Source: Chitinophaga sp. LS1
GTDB lineage: Bacteria; Bacteroidota; Bacteroidia; Chitinophagales; Chitinophagaceae
DNA length: 64,000 nt
Assembly (NCBI RefSeq): GCF_034274695.1
Contig: NZ_CP128362.1
Coordinates: 3,102,501-3,166,500 of the forward strand
Reading direction: 5' to 3'
Shown here piece by piece: positions 11,401-19,766 of the stretch. Position 1 is the stretch's first letter. Every line of letters starts with the position of its first letter. The notes under the pieces are model-generated. The model was given only the letters and a program-made list of their open reading frames with translations, searched no databases and was not told the origin of the DNA. The position numbers and the translations under genes are program-made.

Positions 11401-11472
11401 ACACGTGGTATCGACGACGGCTTATTTCCTCAATACAGAACGGTACAACTAGGTATCAGGATGGGCTTATAA
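8455..11472 (+). CDS. SusC/RagA-type TonB-dependent receptor (second copy)
   Basis: This 1005-residue second SusC has signal peptide 1-19 ('...LLGFHAKAQ'), a regulatory beta-sandwich (about 23-95), a plug with 'NRPLVVVDGMIYD' and 'MRDGTSTYGTKGANGVI', and a barrel ending 'YRTVQLGIRMGL'. The calcium-loop-like 'DTNGDHKIDENDRQIIG' is also present. It is followed 13 bases later by its own SusD. It is clearly not a recent duplicate of the first SusC, because sequence similarity is only family-level. Two different SusCD pairs in one operon suggest uptake of two oligosaccharide classes released from one polymer. Confidence 0.96.
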   Translation: MKAFIYITLAVLLGFHAKAQDTVVVTGLIKEAATGTTIPGINISIPGFSAAITNEKGEFRIKAPDYRTALTVSGPGYQTKIITLNGRHAVTASLHEETFNSIYDRKQTTDPVTTLNTTDNWQQITTSPENYLQGKVPGVQVIRRSGTPGMGADLFMRGYTSLYATNRPLVVVDGMIYDTNEYGGSLINGYVNNPLADIDIKDIDNITVMRDGTSTYGTKGANGVILITTSHAKELATRIDFGVMGGFNTPPAQLPVMESGDYRLYLSDLLQSSGKTPAEIAALPYMNDNPNPDYYRYHNNTNWQKEVTNQSFNQQYFLKVAGGDDIATYGLSLGYLKQSGTIRRTDLGRYQTRFNADLNLSAKLKAAINLAFTSNTQKDKDQGISPKTNPLYLALIKAPFLHRQAISDEGIASPSLADYDIFGVSNPASIIDKMQDINKNYRFFGSIRFNYLVTKNISINTITGVTFDKVRETFFIPEAGVKPDTLSNAVAYNRSGSNVERYYSLYNDTRITYDKQFTRYHHLNTGLGVRYSNNNSESDYGLGYNSATDEFVSVGMGQNQLRKVSGTIGKWNWLNTYFNADYSYRDKYFLRFNLAVDGSSRYTFTRNQYAVMPGLSAAWLIVSDQHNIDALKLRAGISRTGNDDIGNYTSRQYYISQNLLGLQGLVRANIANPYLKWETVTKYNAALDGAFYNERLSFSLDIFQHRTTDMLTIEPVAAATGFDHVITNNSAMETHGIEVSLFGRVIDHILKWDVGLTLSTYKNKITKIPGNQLLTTYGDATILTAVGHAANLFYGYKTKGIYKTNEEANKAGMGAQGGDIRFVDTNGDHKIDENDRQIIGDPNPDFTGAFTNHVSWRRWALDAIFTFSHGNDIYNHTRANLESMSNYNNQTLAVRNRWKQDGQETNVPRAAWGDPNGNARFSDRWIEKGEYIRLQQLSLCYELTLKHGAMKYVRISATANNLFTLTNYLGFDPEFSSGNSVFTRGIDDGLFPQYRTVQLGIRMGL

Positions 11473-11485
11473 AATTAACAAGAAC

Positions 11486-13231
11486 ATGAAACGATTACTA
11501 TATACTGGACTGCTTTGCTGTAGCATATTGTGCAGCTGTAAAAAACTATTCGACATCAAACCTGAAGAAGCACTTGATCATTCACAGGTCTACGAAAATG
11601 TGAATGATGCAGATGCCGCCGTGATCGGGATTTATGGGAAAGTCATGGGATTGGCAGACAGGTACATGATCCTCAATGAACTGAGAGGCGATCTGGTAGA
11701 TGTTACTACATCCACAACAGATAAGTATCTGCAGGAACTCAATATCCACGAAGTCAGTGCAGATAATACCTACGCTGATCCCCGCCCATTCTATGAAGTG
11801 ATCATGAACTGCAACGATGCACTGAAGAACTTCGATGCCATGCTACAGGATAAGCGGATCAGCAATGACGATTATATACTACGCTACGCTGCTGTAGGGG
11901 CGATGCGTACCTGGTTATATTTACAATTGGGTATTCACTATGGAGAAATACCTTACATCACTGATCCATTAGAAACTATCGATGCCATTAAGGATGTATC
12001 CAAATTTCCCCGTGTCACCTTCAATGAATTGCTGAGTAAACTCATCACCTTTACAGAAGGCTTACCTTACAAATATCCCTTCCCGGCCGGCACCTCATTG
12101 CTCATTACAACAGATGGTTATTCCACAGAAAAGTTCTTTATCAATATAAAATGCTTACTCGGCGAGTTGTATCTCTGGAATGGCAATTATACACAGGCAG
12201 CAACTAACTACCGTGTCATGATGAACTATGCAGATGTGTTGTACCCAGCCATGAACAGTGAACAATGGTACGAAGTATACAGAGTGGGATATACTGCTAA
12301 CCTGTCCGGTGCCTTATGGAGCAACATTTTCAGCCAGCCATACGGAGAGCGTTATTCCAATTACGAAATCATCTGGAACCTGCCATTCGACAAGAACTTT
12401 ACACCAGCTAATCCTTTCATAGAACTCTGTGACAATGTAAGTGGTAGCTACCAGATACGCCCTTCCGACCTGGCGATCGCCAACTGGAATAAGCAATTCA
12501 GAAGTGATAATACCCCTATAGACCTGCGGGGGCCAAATATCTCTTTCAAGTATTCAGGTACACAACCAGTCATCAAAAAATACACGTACAACTATACTTC
12601 TTTACTACCTTTCGAAACCTCCAGTAAGTGGATACTGTTCCGCGCAGCCGCCCTGCACCTGCACTATGCAGAAGCTGCCAACCGCGACAATCGTGATAAG
12701 ATCGCCTATGCACTCCTGAATACCGGTATCAAAAATACCTACGACCCTGTGTATATGGCTACTGGTGTAACAGGAGGCGAGGGCCGCAATGTCACCGATA
12801 TAGAGCAGACAAAGGATGTGCCTCCTTATGACTTTGATGCCCGTGATGGCAACTACCCACAGTTCCGCAATGTCTGGTACCGAAATATAGGGGTACGCGG
12901 TAGGGTAGGGCTAAAGTCAGTAAAAGTAGACTCCACCGGTGTATTTGAGATGAGTGACCCACTGCTTACCGATAAACCTGTCATAGACAGACCTACACTC
13001 ACAAACAGGATGGAAGATCTGTTAATAGATGAAGATGGATTGGAACTTGCCTTCGAAGGTTATCGCTGGCCTGACCTGTTGCGTGTTGCACTCCGCAGGC
13101 AAGCTACTGATCCTGCCTGGCTGGCTAATAAGATCGCAGCTAAATTTGTAGCTGCCAACGATAGCAGGGCAGAAGCTGTGAGATCAAGATTAATGAACAA
13201 AGCAAACTGGTACTTACCTTTTAAATGGTAG
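11486..13231 (+). CDS. SusD/RagB-family lipoprotein (second copy)
   Basis: This 581-residue SusD homologue has the lipoprotein signal 'LLCCSILCSCKKLFDIKPEE', the helical 'GAMRTWLYLQLGIHYGEIPY' segment, 'ALHLHYAEAANRDN', and the C-terminal 'EDGLELAFEGYRWPDLLR' and 'NKANWYLPFKW'. It is longer than the first SusD, with an insert around 'GVTGGEGRNVTDIEQTKD'. It pairs with the SusC ending at 11472. Its TAG stop is immediately followed by the ATG of the lyase gene with no gap, so lyase translation is probably coupled. Confidence 0.95.
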   Translation: MKRLLYTGLLCCSILCSCKKLFDIKPEEALDHSQVYENVNDADAAVIGIYGKVMGLADRYMILNELRGDLVDVTTSTTDKYLQELNIHEVSADNTYADPRPFYEVIMNCNDALKNFDAMLQDKRISNDDYILRYAAVGAMRTWLYLQLGIHYGEIPYITDPLETIDAIKDVSKFPRVTFNELLSKLITFTEGLPYKYPFPAGTSLLITTDGYSTEKFFINIKCLLGELYLWNGNYTQAATNYRVMMNYADVLYPAMNSEQWYEVYRVGYTANLSGALWSNIFSQPYGERYSNYEIIWNLPFDKNFTPANPFIELCDNVSGSYQIRPSDLAIANWNKQFRSDNTPIDLRGPNISFKYSGTQPVIKKYTYNYTSLLPFETSSKWILFRAAALHLHYAEAANRDNRDKIAYALLNTGIKNTYDPVYMATGVTGGEGRNVTDIEQTKDVPPYDFDARDGNYPQFRNVWYRNIGVRGRVGLKSVKVDSTGVFEMSDPLLTDKPVIDRPTLTNRMEDLLIDEDGLELAFEGYRWPDLLRVALRRQATDPAWLANKIAAKFVAANDSRAEAVRSRLMNKANWYLPFKW

Positions 13232-14998
13232 ATGATGATGCACCTCTTATTTCTTTTATTATTCGCACCCGGTGAAAAACTGGATCGTGGCCTCATTGCT
13301 ATTCCGCAATCACCTACCCAGACTTTCCTCAGCTGGCGCCTGCTTGACACAGATCCATCTGCTATTACTTTCAATATCTACAGGCAAACAGATGGTCAAC
13401 TGCAAAAGTTATCTTCCCAGTCTGTCACCAACTATGTGGATAACCACGCCGATATTCACCATACCCATACATATCTGGTCAAATCTGTCATTGGTGGAAA
13501 AGAAACCAACACGGCTACTTACACCATCCAGGCAGATGCACCCATTCAGCAATACCTCACTATTCCCCTCAAAACACCACCTGGTTACACACCCAACGAT
13601 GCCTCGGCCGCGGACCTGGATGGTGATGGCCAATACGAGATCATCCTCCATCAAACCGGCCGGGGCAAAGACAATTCCCAATCCGGCATTACCGATCCGC
13701 CCATCTTTCAGGCCTACAAACTGGATGGCACCTTCCTTTGGGAAATTAACCTGGGGCGTAACATCCGCGAAGGCGCCCACTATACCCAGTTCATGGTCTA
13801 CGACTTAGATGGTGATAGCATTGCCGAATTTGCCTGCAAAACCGCCGATGGCACTATCGATGGCAAAGGGAAGGTAATTGGCGACAGCACAAAAGACTAC
13901 CGCGATCTGGACCCGACCTCCAAATCATTCGGCAGGATCCTGACAGGGCCTGAATACTTTACGATCTTCAGTGGCAAGACCGGCGAAGCACTGGCTACTA
14001 CCGATTACATCCCTGGTCGTGGCGATATTGGTGGCTGGGGCGGTTATGGAGGCAATGGTGGTACAGACCATTACGGCAATAGGGTAGACCGCTTTCTTGC
14101 CTGCGTAGCTTACCTCGATGGCAAGCGCCCCAGCGTAGTCATGTGCAGAGGTTACTATGGCCGCATCGTACTCGCTGCCTGGGATTTCCAGGACGGCAAA
14201 CTCACTTCCCGCTGGGTATTCGATACCAAAGACGGACGTAGTCCTTACTCCGGTATGGGCAACCACAACCTGAGTGTGGCCGATGTGGATAACGATGGCA
14301 AAGACGAGATCATCTATGGCTCCATGTGTGTAGACGATGATGGCAAAGGGCTTTACACCACTGGCCTGCGTCATGGCGATGCCCTGCATGTAGGTGACCT
14401 GGATCCTGATCACCCGGGTTTGGAAGTGTTTGGAATTCATGAACTGGAAAATGGCGCCAAAGGCACTGGCGCTGCATTGTACGATGCCCGCACCGGCCAG
14501 ATCCTGTTCAGGGGGTCCATAGATCAGGATGTAGGTCGTGGGGTCGCTGAAAATATCGATAGCACCCGCAAAGGCGCCCAACTCTGGTGGTCAGGCTCCA
14601 AAGGACTCTACGACACAAAAGGCAACCGTATTGGCGATGCGCCCCGCTCTACGAACTTTCTCATCTGGTGGGATGGAGACCTGAGCCGCGAACTCCTCGA
14701 TGGCAACCATATCGACAAGTATGGCAGAGGAACCATTTTCACGGCTGAAGGTTGTGTTGCAAATAACGGCACCAAGGCCACACCTACCTTAACAGCGGAC
14801 CTTTTTGGCGATTGGAGAGAGGAATTAGTCATGAGAACGTCAGATAATCAATCTCTGAGAATTTATACCACAACCATCCCTACCACCCACAGGATCATTA
14901 CTTTAATGCAGGATCACCAGTACAGAATGAGCATCATATGGCAGAATGTGGGCTATAACCAGCCGCCCCATACAGGGTTTTATCCTGGAAAGTTTTAA
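13232..14998 (+). CDS. rhamnogalacturonan endolyase, PL11 family
   Basis: This 588-residue secreted lyase should cleave the rhamnogalacturonan-I backbone by beta-elimination. The N-terminal beta-sandwich is seen in 'RGLIAIPQSPTQTFLSWRLL', followed by the eight-bladed propeller typical of PL11 with repeated calcium-binding aspartate motifs ('DLDGDGQYEIIL', 'DLDGDSIAEFACKTADGT', 'DVDNDGKDEIIYGSM') and a C-terminal 'LFGDWREELVMRTSDNQSLRIY'. The signal peptide is short (three tandem ATGs from 13232; the exact one is uncertain). It is the only depolymerase in this operon and gives the locus its likely substrate, pectin RG-I. Family assignment is confident; activity is inferred. Confidence 0.93.
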   Translation: MMMHLLFLLLFAPGEKLDRGLIAIPQSPTQTFLSWRLLDTDPSAITFNIYRQTDGQLQKLSSQSVTNYVDNHADIHHTHTYLVKSVIGGKETNTATYTIQADAPIQQYLTIPLKTPPGYTPNDASAADLDGDGQYEIILHQTGRGKDNSQSGITDPPIFQAYKLDGTFLWEINLGRNIREGAHYTQFMVYDLDGDSIAEFACKTADGTIDGKGKVIGDSTKDYRDLDPTSKSFGRILTGPEYFTIFSGKTGEALATTDYIPGRGDIGGWGGYGGNGGTDHYGNRVDRFLACVAYLDGKRPSVVMCRGYYGRIVLAAWDFQDGKLTSRWVFDTKDGRSPYSGMGNHNLSVADVDNDGKDEIIYGSMCVDDDGKGLYTTGLRHGDALHVGDLDPDHPGLEVFGIHELENGAKGTGAALYDARTGQILFRGSIDQDVGRGVAENIDSTRKGAQLWWSGSKGLYDTKGNRIGDAPRSTNFLIWWDGDLSRELLDGNHIDKYGRGTIFTAEGCVANNGTKATPTLTADLFGDWREELVMRTSDNQSLRIYTTTIPTTHRIITLMQDHQYRMSIIWQNVGYNQPPHTGFYPGKF

Positions 14999-15022
14999 TT
15001 TTGCGTTGCAATAGAATGTGCA

Positions 15023-15412
15023 ATGAATTTTTATACTAGAAAATGGGTAAAACCGGAGGATTTAAATGCTCACGGTTCTTTGTTCGGCGGTAGTTTATTA
15101 TCCTGGATCGATGAAGAGGCCGCCATATACGCCATCATCCAGTTAGGTACCAACCGTTGTGTGACTAAGTACATGTCTGAAATCAATTTCATCAGCTCCG
15201 CCAAGCAGGGGGATATCCTGGAATTAGGTATCAAGGCAGTGCACTTTGGTAACACCTCTCTGACCCTTACCTGCGAAGCCCGTAACAAAATTACCAAGAA
15301 GAGCATCCTGACCATCGATAAGATGGTATTTGTGAGTGTAGATGAGAATGGTAAACCACTGGCACACGGCAAGACGGAGATTACCTATACCGACGAGCGC
15401 CTGCGCGAATAA
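15023..15412 (+). CDS. acyl-CoA thioesterase, hotdog fold (YciA-like)
   Basis: This 129-residue cytosolic protein hydrolyses acyl-CoA thioesters. The hotdog helix motif 'NAHGSLFGGSLLSWIDEEAA' (general 'N-x-x-G-x-x-x-G-G-x-L-x-x-x-D' pattern of the BFIT/YciA group) and the following strand 'FISSAKQGDILELGIKAV' are clear. It starts 24 bases after the lyase, so it may be read through from the locus, but its function is unrelated. The chain length preferred cannot be told. Confidence 0.9.
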   Translation: MNFYTRKWVKPEDLNAHGSLFGGSLLSWIDEEAAIYAIIQLGTNRCVTKYMSEINFISSAKQGDILELGIKAVHFGNTSLTLTCEARNKITKKSILTIDKMVFVSVDENGKPLAHGKTEITYTDERLRE

Positions 15413-15448
15413 TACCCGCGTACTTTACAATTTCATAATCGTTACTAA

Positions 15449-15484
15449 CTTGTAGAAGATCATCCTTTTACAGGATGAAAAGTC
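15449..15484. terminator. possible bidirectional hairpin terminator
   Basis: A short inverted repeat TCATCCT...AGGATGA lies between the convergent thioesterase and dioxygenase genes, with T-rich and A-rich flanks. It is short, so the assignment is weak. Confidence 0.35.
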
Positions 15485-15520
15485 TGCTGACTTTACTATT
15501 CAAATAGAAAAGAAGGTGAA

Positions 15521-16336
15521 TCATCCTACTCTGAAGCATCGCATACTGAATGCTGAAAATACTTCTTCATAAGTGTATTGAATCTTCTCATGCTTATCTG
15601 CCATTGCAATGGCATACAGCATGGGAATATAATGATCTGTGGTAGGTACTGCTTTCAAGGCGATCTTACCCAGATTATTATAGTAAAACAAACTACCGAA
15701 ATCCCGTTCGTCAATTCGCTTTTTTACCCATTCATCGAACTCAATCGCCCATGAATAAGGTTTCGCTTTGAAAAATCCCTTTTCAAGGTTATGTACAATA
15801 TTGCCACTCCCAATGATCAGTACACCTTTTTCCCGCAGCGGTTTCAGGTACTGCGCCAGTTTCCAGTGGTAATCCAGTCGCTGTGCCATGGGGATACTTA
15901 ACTCCATCACCGGTACATCCATCTCAGGCGCCATATGTCGCAATACTGAAAATGCACCGTGGTCCATATCCGTACTTTCGTCCACGGTCACCTGCGGCAC
16001 TTTATCTTTAAAAGCAGTGGCACCGTACACGCTGTAGTAAGGACAATTGAAATGTCCGGGTACTTTCAGGTAAGATTCTTCGGCGGTGAGGTAATGTGCC
16101 GAAATCACCATGATGGCTGTGGGCTTACGGGGTAGTTCTTTCCCCATTTTTGCGAGGGCCTGCGTAAAAGGATTATCCCGGAAAGCATTTTCCGGATCGC
16201 CATGTCCTACAAAAAATAGAGGCATTTTCTCCGTTGGCTGGAACATACCTGGCAGGTTCAGCGCCTTTTCTATCTGTGAAGAGTAAGGCAAAAATGGCAG
16301 CAATGCTGCCATTTTGATAAATGATTTCCGGTGCAC
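15521..16336 (-). CDS. LigB-type extradiol dioxygenase, 4,5-DOPA dioxygenase (YgiD-like)
   Basis: This 271-residue member of the class III extradiol ring-cleavage dioxygenases has 'PLFFVGHGDPENAF' (a metal-ligand His), 'AIMVISAHYLT' (second His), 'MDHGAFSVLRHMAP', 'LIIGSGNIVHNL' and 'TTDHYIPMLYA'. These match the YgiD/DODA group. An N-terminal extension 'MHRKSFIKMAALLPFLPYSS' resembles a twin-residue or Tat-like leader, unusual for the cytosolic enzyme and possibly a signal anchor. It is followed downstream on another track by TerC in the same direction. The physiological substrate is unknown in bacteria. Confidence 0.9.
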   Translation of the reverse strand: MHRKSFIKMAALLPFLPYSSQIEKALNLPGMFQPTEKMPLFFVGHGDPENAFRDNPFTQALAKMGKELPRKPTAIMVISAHYLTAEESYLKVPGHFNCPYYSVYGATAFKDKVPQVTVDESTDMDHGAFSVLRHMAPEMDVPVMELSIPMAQRLDYHWKLAQYLKPLREKGVLIIGSGNIVHNLEKGFFKAKPYSWAIEFDEWVKKRIDERDFGSLFYYNNLGKIALKAVPTTDHYIPMLYAIAMADKHEKIQYTYEEVFSAFSMRCFRVG

Positions 16337-16343
16337 TGTTCTA

Positions 16344-17117
16344 TTATAATTTCGTCTGTTTGAGCTTTACCGGATGAGCGCTCTTTGCACGCATTTTCAG
16401 ATTTAATAATTCGATAAATACGGAGAACGCCATCGCAAAGTAAATATACCCCTTTGGAATGTGCTGATCAAATGCTTCTGCCAGTAATGACACACCGATG
16501 AGTAGCAGGAAGGACAGTGCCAGCATTTTCACGGTAGGATGTATGTTCACAAATTTACTGATCCCTTCTGATGCCAGCAGCATAATACCGACAGCAATGA
16601 TCACGGCCGCGATCATAATTTCAATATGATCTGCCATGCCCACAGCGGTGATCACAGAATCCAGGGAGAAGACAATATCCAGGAGTAAGATCTGGATGAT
16701 CGTCTGTGAAAAACTGGTTACTTTAGGCGTATTGGTAGTATGCTCTCCGCCTTCCAGTTTCTCATGAATTTCTGATGTGCTTTTGTAAATCAAAAAGAGA
16801 CCACCAATGAGCAGAATGAGATCCCTGCCAGAGATTTCCGCCATTTCCAGCCACTTAGGATTTTGAATGCCAATCCAGTTACCCGGATTGAAAAGCGGGG
16901 CTGTCAATGACATGATCCAGCTGATAGACATCAATAAGCCAATGCGGATAAACATGGCCAGGGTCAAACCCAGCCTCCGGGCTTTTTTTTGTTGTTCTTC
17001 CGGCAGCTTGCCGGCAAGGATAGAAATAAATACAATGTTGTCTATACCCAAAACAATTTCGAGTACGCTTAAGGTTAACAGGCTGATAAGAGAATCAACT
17101 GTAAACAAATTTTCCAT
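16344..17117 (-). CDS. TerC family integral membrane protein
   Basis: This 257-residue, seven-helix-type membrane protein has the TerC signatures 'LEIVLGIDNIVFISILAGKL' near the N-terminus and 'LLDIVFSLDSVITAVGMA' mid-protein, with the paired acidic residues in the membrane. TerC proteins export or buffer metal ions, manganese in the best-studied cases. It lies 7 bases upstream of the dioxygenase start on the same strand, so the two form a small operon. The metal and the reason for the pairing are not evident. Confidence 0.93.
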   Translation of the reverse strand: MENLFTVDSLISLLTLSVLEIVLGIDNIVFISILAGKLPEEQQKKARRLGLTLAMFIRIGLLMSISWIMSLTAPLFNPGNWIGIQNPKWLEMAEISGRDLILLIGGLFLIYKSTSEIHEKLEGGEHTTNTPKVTSFSQTIIQILLLDIVFSLDSVITAVGMADHIEIMIAAVIIAVGIMLLASEGISKFVNIHPTVKMLALSFLLLIGVSLLAEAFDQHIPKGYIYFAMAFSVFIELLNLKMRAKSAHPVKLKQTKL

Positions 17118-17267
17118 GACAGTAGGTTTAATTTAGTTCGCAGGGGCAAGATAGGTCAGAAAAAAATCAGTTTGCCGAAGGCGTATTGATTTTTTTTGCA
17201 ATCTCTTCACTGCACCCGATTCTCCATCAAAAAGAATTATTTTAGTATTGTAACCCGTTGTTAACTT

Positions 17268-17975
17268 ATGAGTATAAAAGTAATCGCATTCGATGCAGAC
17301 GATACACTCTGGGTCAATGAACCCTATTTTCGTGAAACAGAGAACGAGTTCTGCCAACTAATGGAAGCCTACCTGCCCCAGCACACTGTAGCCAGGGAAC
17401 TGTTGCACACAGAAATCAAGAACCTCACCCTTTATGGGTATGGTATCAAAGGATTCATGCTTTCCATGATTGAGACAGCTCTTACTGTCAGCAATAATAC
17501 CATCGACATCACTGCCGTTGACAAGATCATCACCTATGGCAAGGCGTTATTGGCACGCCCTATCGTAGTACTGGATGGTGTGGAAGAAGTATTGCAATCA
17601 CTAAAAGGTGATTATCGGCTGGTAGTAGCTACCAAGGGAGACCTGCTGGACCAGGAACGGAAACTTAAAAACTCCGGCCTGGATCATTACTTCCACCATG
17701 TAGAAGTAATGTCCGAAAAGCAACCGAAGGACTATAAGAAGTTATTGAAACACCTGGACATCCAGCCAGAACAATTCCTGATGATAGGCAATAGTCTGAA
17801 GTCGGATGTACTGCCGGTACTGGATTTAGGGGGTCATGCTATCCATATTCCTTTTCACACTACCTGGGCGCATGAACATATAGATGTGCACATAGACAGC
17901 CCTAACTTCAGGCAGGTGGAACAGATACTGGATATATTGCCAATGTTTATTTCACCGCCCAGCGAAATTTCCTGA
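17268..17975 (+). CDS. HAD-superfamily hydrolase (YjjG/phosphoglycolate-phosphatase-like)
   Basis: This 235-residue phosphatase has HAD motif I 'VIAFDADDTLWVNE', motif II 'LVVATKGD', motif III lysine in 'KQPKDYKKLL', and motif IV 'FLMIGNSLKSDVLPVLDLGG'. A helical cap lies between motifs I and II. Its 3' end overlaps the convergent ABC permease gene by 29 bases (17947-17975). It is divergent from terC, with about 150 bases between them that must hold both promoters. The substrate is unknown. Confidence 0.92.
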   Translation: MSIKVIAFDADDTLWVNEPYFRETENEFCQLMEAYLPQHTVARELLHTEIKNLTLYGYGIKGFMLSMIETALTVSNNTIDITAVDKIITYGKALLARPIVVLDGVEEVLQSLKGDYRLVVATKGDLLDQERKLKNSGLDHYFHHVEVMSEKQPKDYKKLLKHLDIQPEQFLMIGNSLKSDVLPVLDLGGHAIHIPFHTTWAHEHIDVHIDSPNFRQVEQILDILPMFISPPSEIS

Positions 17976-18687
17976 TACCGATTCCGGCAAAAACGACCGC
18001 ATAGATCAGGCAGAACGCCAGCGCCTGGGTACTAGTGGTATCCCAGTGTCCTGGCTGCATGCCTGTACTGATGATCGCCTTCACTGTTCCATAAGGTGAC
18101 CAGATGGACACCGTTTTTAATTTATCACCCAGTGTACCCAGTTCACCCAGCATACCTACCATGATAAACACAAAGTAGATCATCCTGGTAGCGCCATTCA
18201 CTGACTCTGGATTGGTGATAAGCCCCGTGATCAGTTGGCCGAGACTCAGGTAAACAGCACCACCTATTAAAGCGGTAAAGAAGGTGACCACATAGCCCTG
18301 TGTAGAAATCGTGATGCCATCAAAATAATAACCACTCACGAAAATTAGGATCGTTAACACAAAGATCATCATGAGCTGCACGAGCAACTTGCTGGCCATA
18401 ATCAAGGCAGGGTTAAAAGGGGCGACCCGTAGCCGCTGGAACACGCCTTTGTCCCTGTCGCGGGATATGGTGGCTGAGTAGCCCATGAGGCCAATGGAGA
18501 TCAAACCTAAAGTGAGGCAGGTACTTAATACGAAGTAAGGGCCGATTTTGGCAACTGCATTTTTCCAGCAGAAGAGGATAAATACAGGGATCAGCAGGAC
18601 CATGAAAACCGCTCTGCGGTTACGCCATTGAATAAGGAGGTCTGCTTTGAATAAGGCTTTGAAAACATTAGTAGAAGAAGGTAGCAT
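17947..18687 (-). CDS. ABC-2 type transporter permease
   Basis: This 246-residue protein has about six hydrophobic helices ('AVFMVLLIPVFILFCWKNAV', 'IFVLTILIFVSGYYF', 'ALAFCLIYAVVFAGIGI') and the ABC-2 pattern in which a first helix is followed by 'ISRDRDKGVFQRLRVAPFNP'. It is the membrane partner of the ATPase gene upstream on the same strand. Together they make a drug- or lipid-type exporter of unknown substrate. A palindromic repeat lies in the 157-base gap between the two genes. Confidence 0.92.
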   Translation of the reverse strand: MLPSSTNVFKALFKADLLIQWRNRRAVFMVLLIPVFILFCWKNAVAKIGPYFVLSTCLTLGLISIGLMGYSATISRDRDKGVFQRLRVAPFNPALIMASKLLVQLMMIFVLTILIFVSGYYFDGITISTQGYVVTFFTALIGGAVYLSLGQLITGLITNPESVNGATRMIYFVFIMVGMLGELGTLGDKLKTVSIWSPYGTVKAIISTGMQPGHWDTTSTQALAFCLIYAVVFAGIGIRKFRWAVK

Positions 18688-18734
18688 ATAAAAGAATATT
18701 TTGTTTCATTTAAAAGCCGGCCGCAGGCCACGCC

Positions 18735-18838
18735 TCGGGTCTGACCAAAAAGGTTATCCCCTCTCGGGTAGGTGATGGAGCCGAAATTGCTTTTACGCAA
18801 TTCTGAACGCCTTCATTTTACTTTTTAGTCAGGCCCGA
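18735..18838 (-). repeat. 104-bp palindromic-ended dispersed repeat, copy 1
   Basis: Terminal inverted repeats (TCGGGTCTGACCAAAAAG at 18735 and the complement of CTTTTTAGTCAGGCCCGA ending at 18838) bound a conserved interior. The same unit in opposite orientation, with closely matching interior ('CTCCATCACCTACCCGAGAG'), occurs at 24084-24189. It sits inside the ABC exporter operon between ATPase and permease, so it is transcribed with them. It has no coding capacity and looks like a MITE or REP-like element, or a transcribed structured RNA. Confidence 0.8.
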
Positions 18839-18844
18839 ATATTT

Positions 18845-19591
18845 CTAAAATCTAACCGCCCGTCCGGTCAGGGCAATAAATACATCCTCGAGTGTAATCT
18901 TCCCTTTCCTTGATACACTCACCACCTCCGGATCATCCCTATATTTCTCTATCAACCCTTCTGGCGTATCAATCGTCAACACCCTTCCATGATCAATAAT
19001 TGCCAATCTATCACACACTGCCTCGGCCTCCTCCATACTATGTGTAGTCAACACCACCCCATTCCCGTTTTCCCTGATAGCCTCTATCTTCTCCCACAGG
19101 TTTCTCCTCGATTGTGGGTCCAGCCCTGTCGTTGGTTCATCCAGCAACACCAGTTTAGGATTGTGAATAGTAGTAATAAGCAAACTCACCCTTTGTTGCT
19201 GTCCACCTGACAATTCAGACATTTTCTTATGGGGAGGTATTTCTCCCAGCTTTTCCAACCGTGGTTCCACCCCATATAATCCTGCATACAAACTAACGAT
19301 CTCCGCCACTGTCAGCTCCGGTTGAAAACTGGTGCTTTGCAGTTGTACCCCCATATTAGCTTTTGCAAGCAGCGGCTGCTGTCGTATATCGTAACCGGCT
19401 ATATGGACCTGCCCGGATTGTGGACGAAGTAAACCTTCAATCGCGCTAAGTGTACTGGTTTTCCCGGCCCCATTCGGACCGAGCAACCCAAAGATTTCAC
19501 CTGCCTTTACATCGAACGAAACATCCTGTACGGCGTGCAGGGAACCATACCTGACATTAAGCCCGGATACGGTGAGGATACTGTTTTCCAT
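18845..19591 (-). CDS. ABC transporter ATP-binding protein
   Basis: This 248-residue ATPase has Walker A 'GLLGPNGAGKTSTL', Q-loop 'GVQLQSTSF', signature 'ELSGGQQQRVSL', Walker B 'LVLLDEPTTGLD' and H-loop 'LTTHSMEEAE'. It has the CcmA/DrrA-type C-terminal tail ('ISRKGKITLEDVFIALTGR' type). It energises the permease encoded downstream. A divergent 175-base region separates it from the GH127-like gene on the + strand. Confidence 0.95.
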   Translation of the reverse strand: MENSILTVSGLNVRYGSLHAVQDVSFDVKAGEIFGLLGPNGAGKTSTLSAIEGLLRPQSGQVHIAGYDIRQQPLLAKANMGVQLQSTSFQPELTVAEIVSLYAGLYGVEPRLEKLGEIPPHKKMSELSGGQQQRVSLLITTIHNPKLVLLDEPTTGLDPQSRRNLWEKIEAIRENGNGVVLTTHSMEEAEAVCDRLAIIDHGRVLTIDTPEGLIEKYRDDPEVVSVSRKGKITLEDVFIALTGRAVRF

Positions 19592-19766
19592 GAGAGTGAA
19601 TTATTAAACAAATTTGCTATTCTTCCGGTAAAAGCACAATAGAAGAGAGGTTAATACGACTAATATTGCCGGTGAAAATGGGGTTAACTTCGGTAAACAT
19701 TATATTTTTACCGCTTATTTTTCTACCTTACCTCCTCACGTTATTATTGTACTCAAGTCTCAACGA

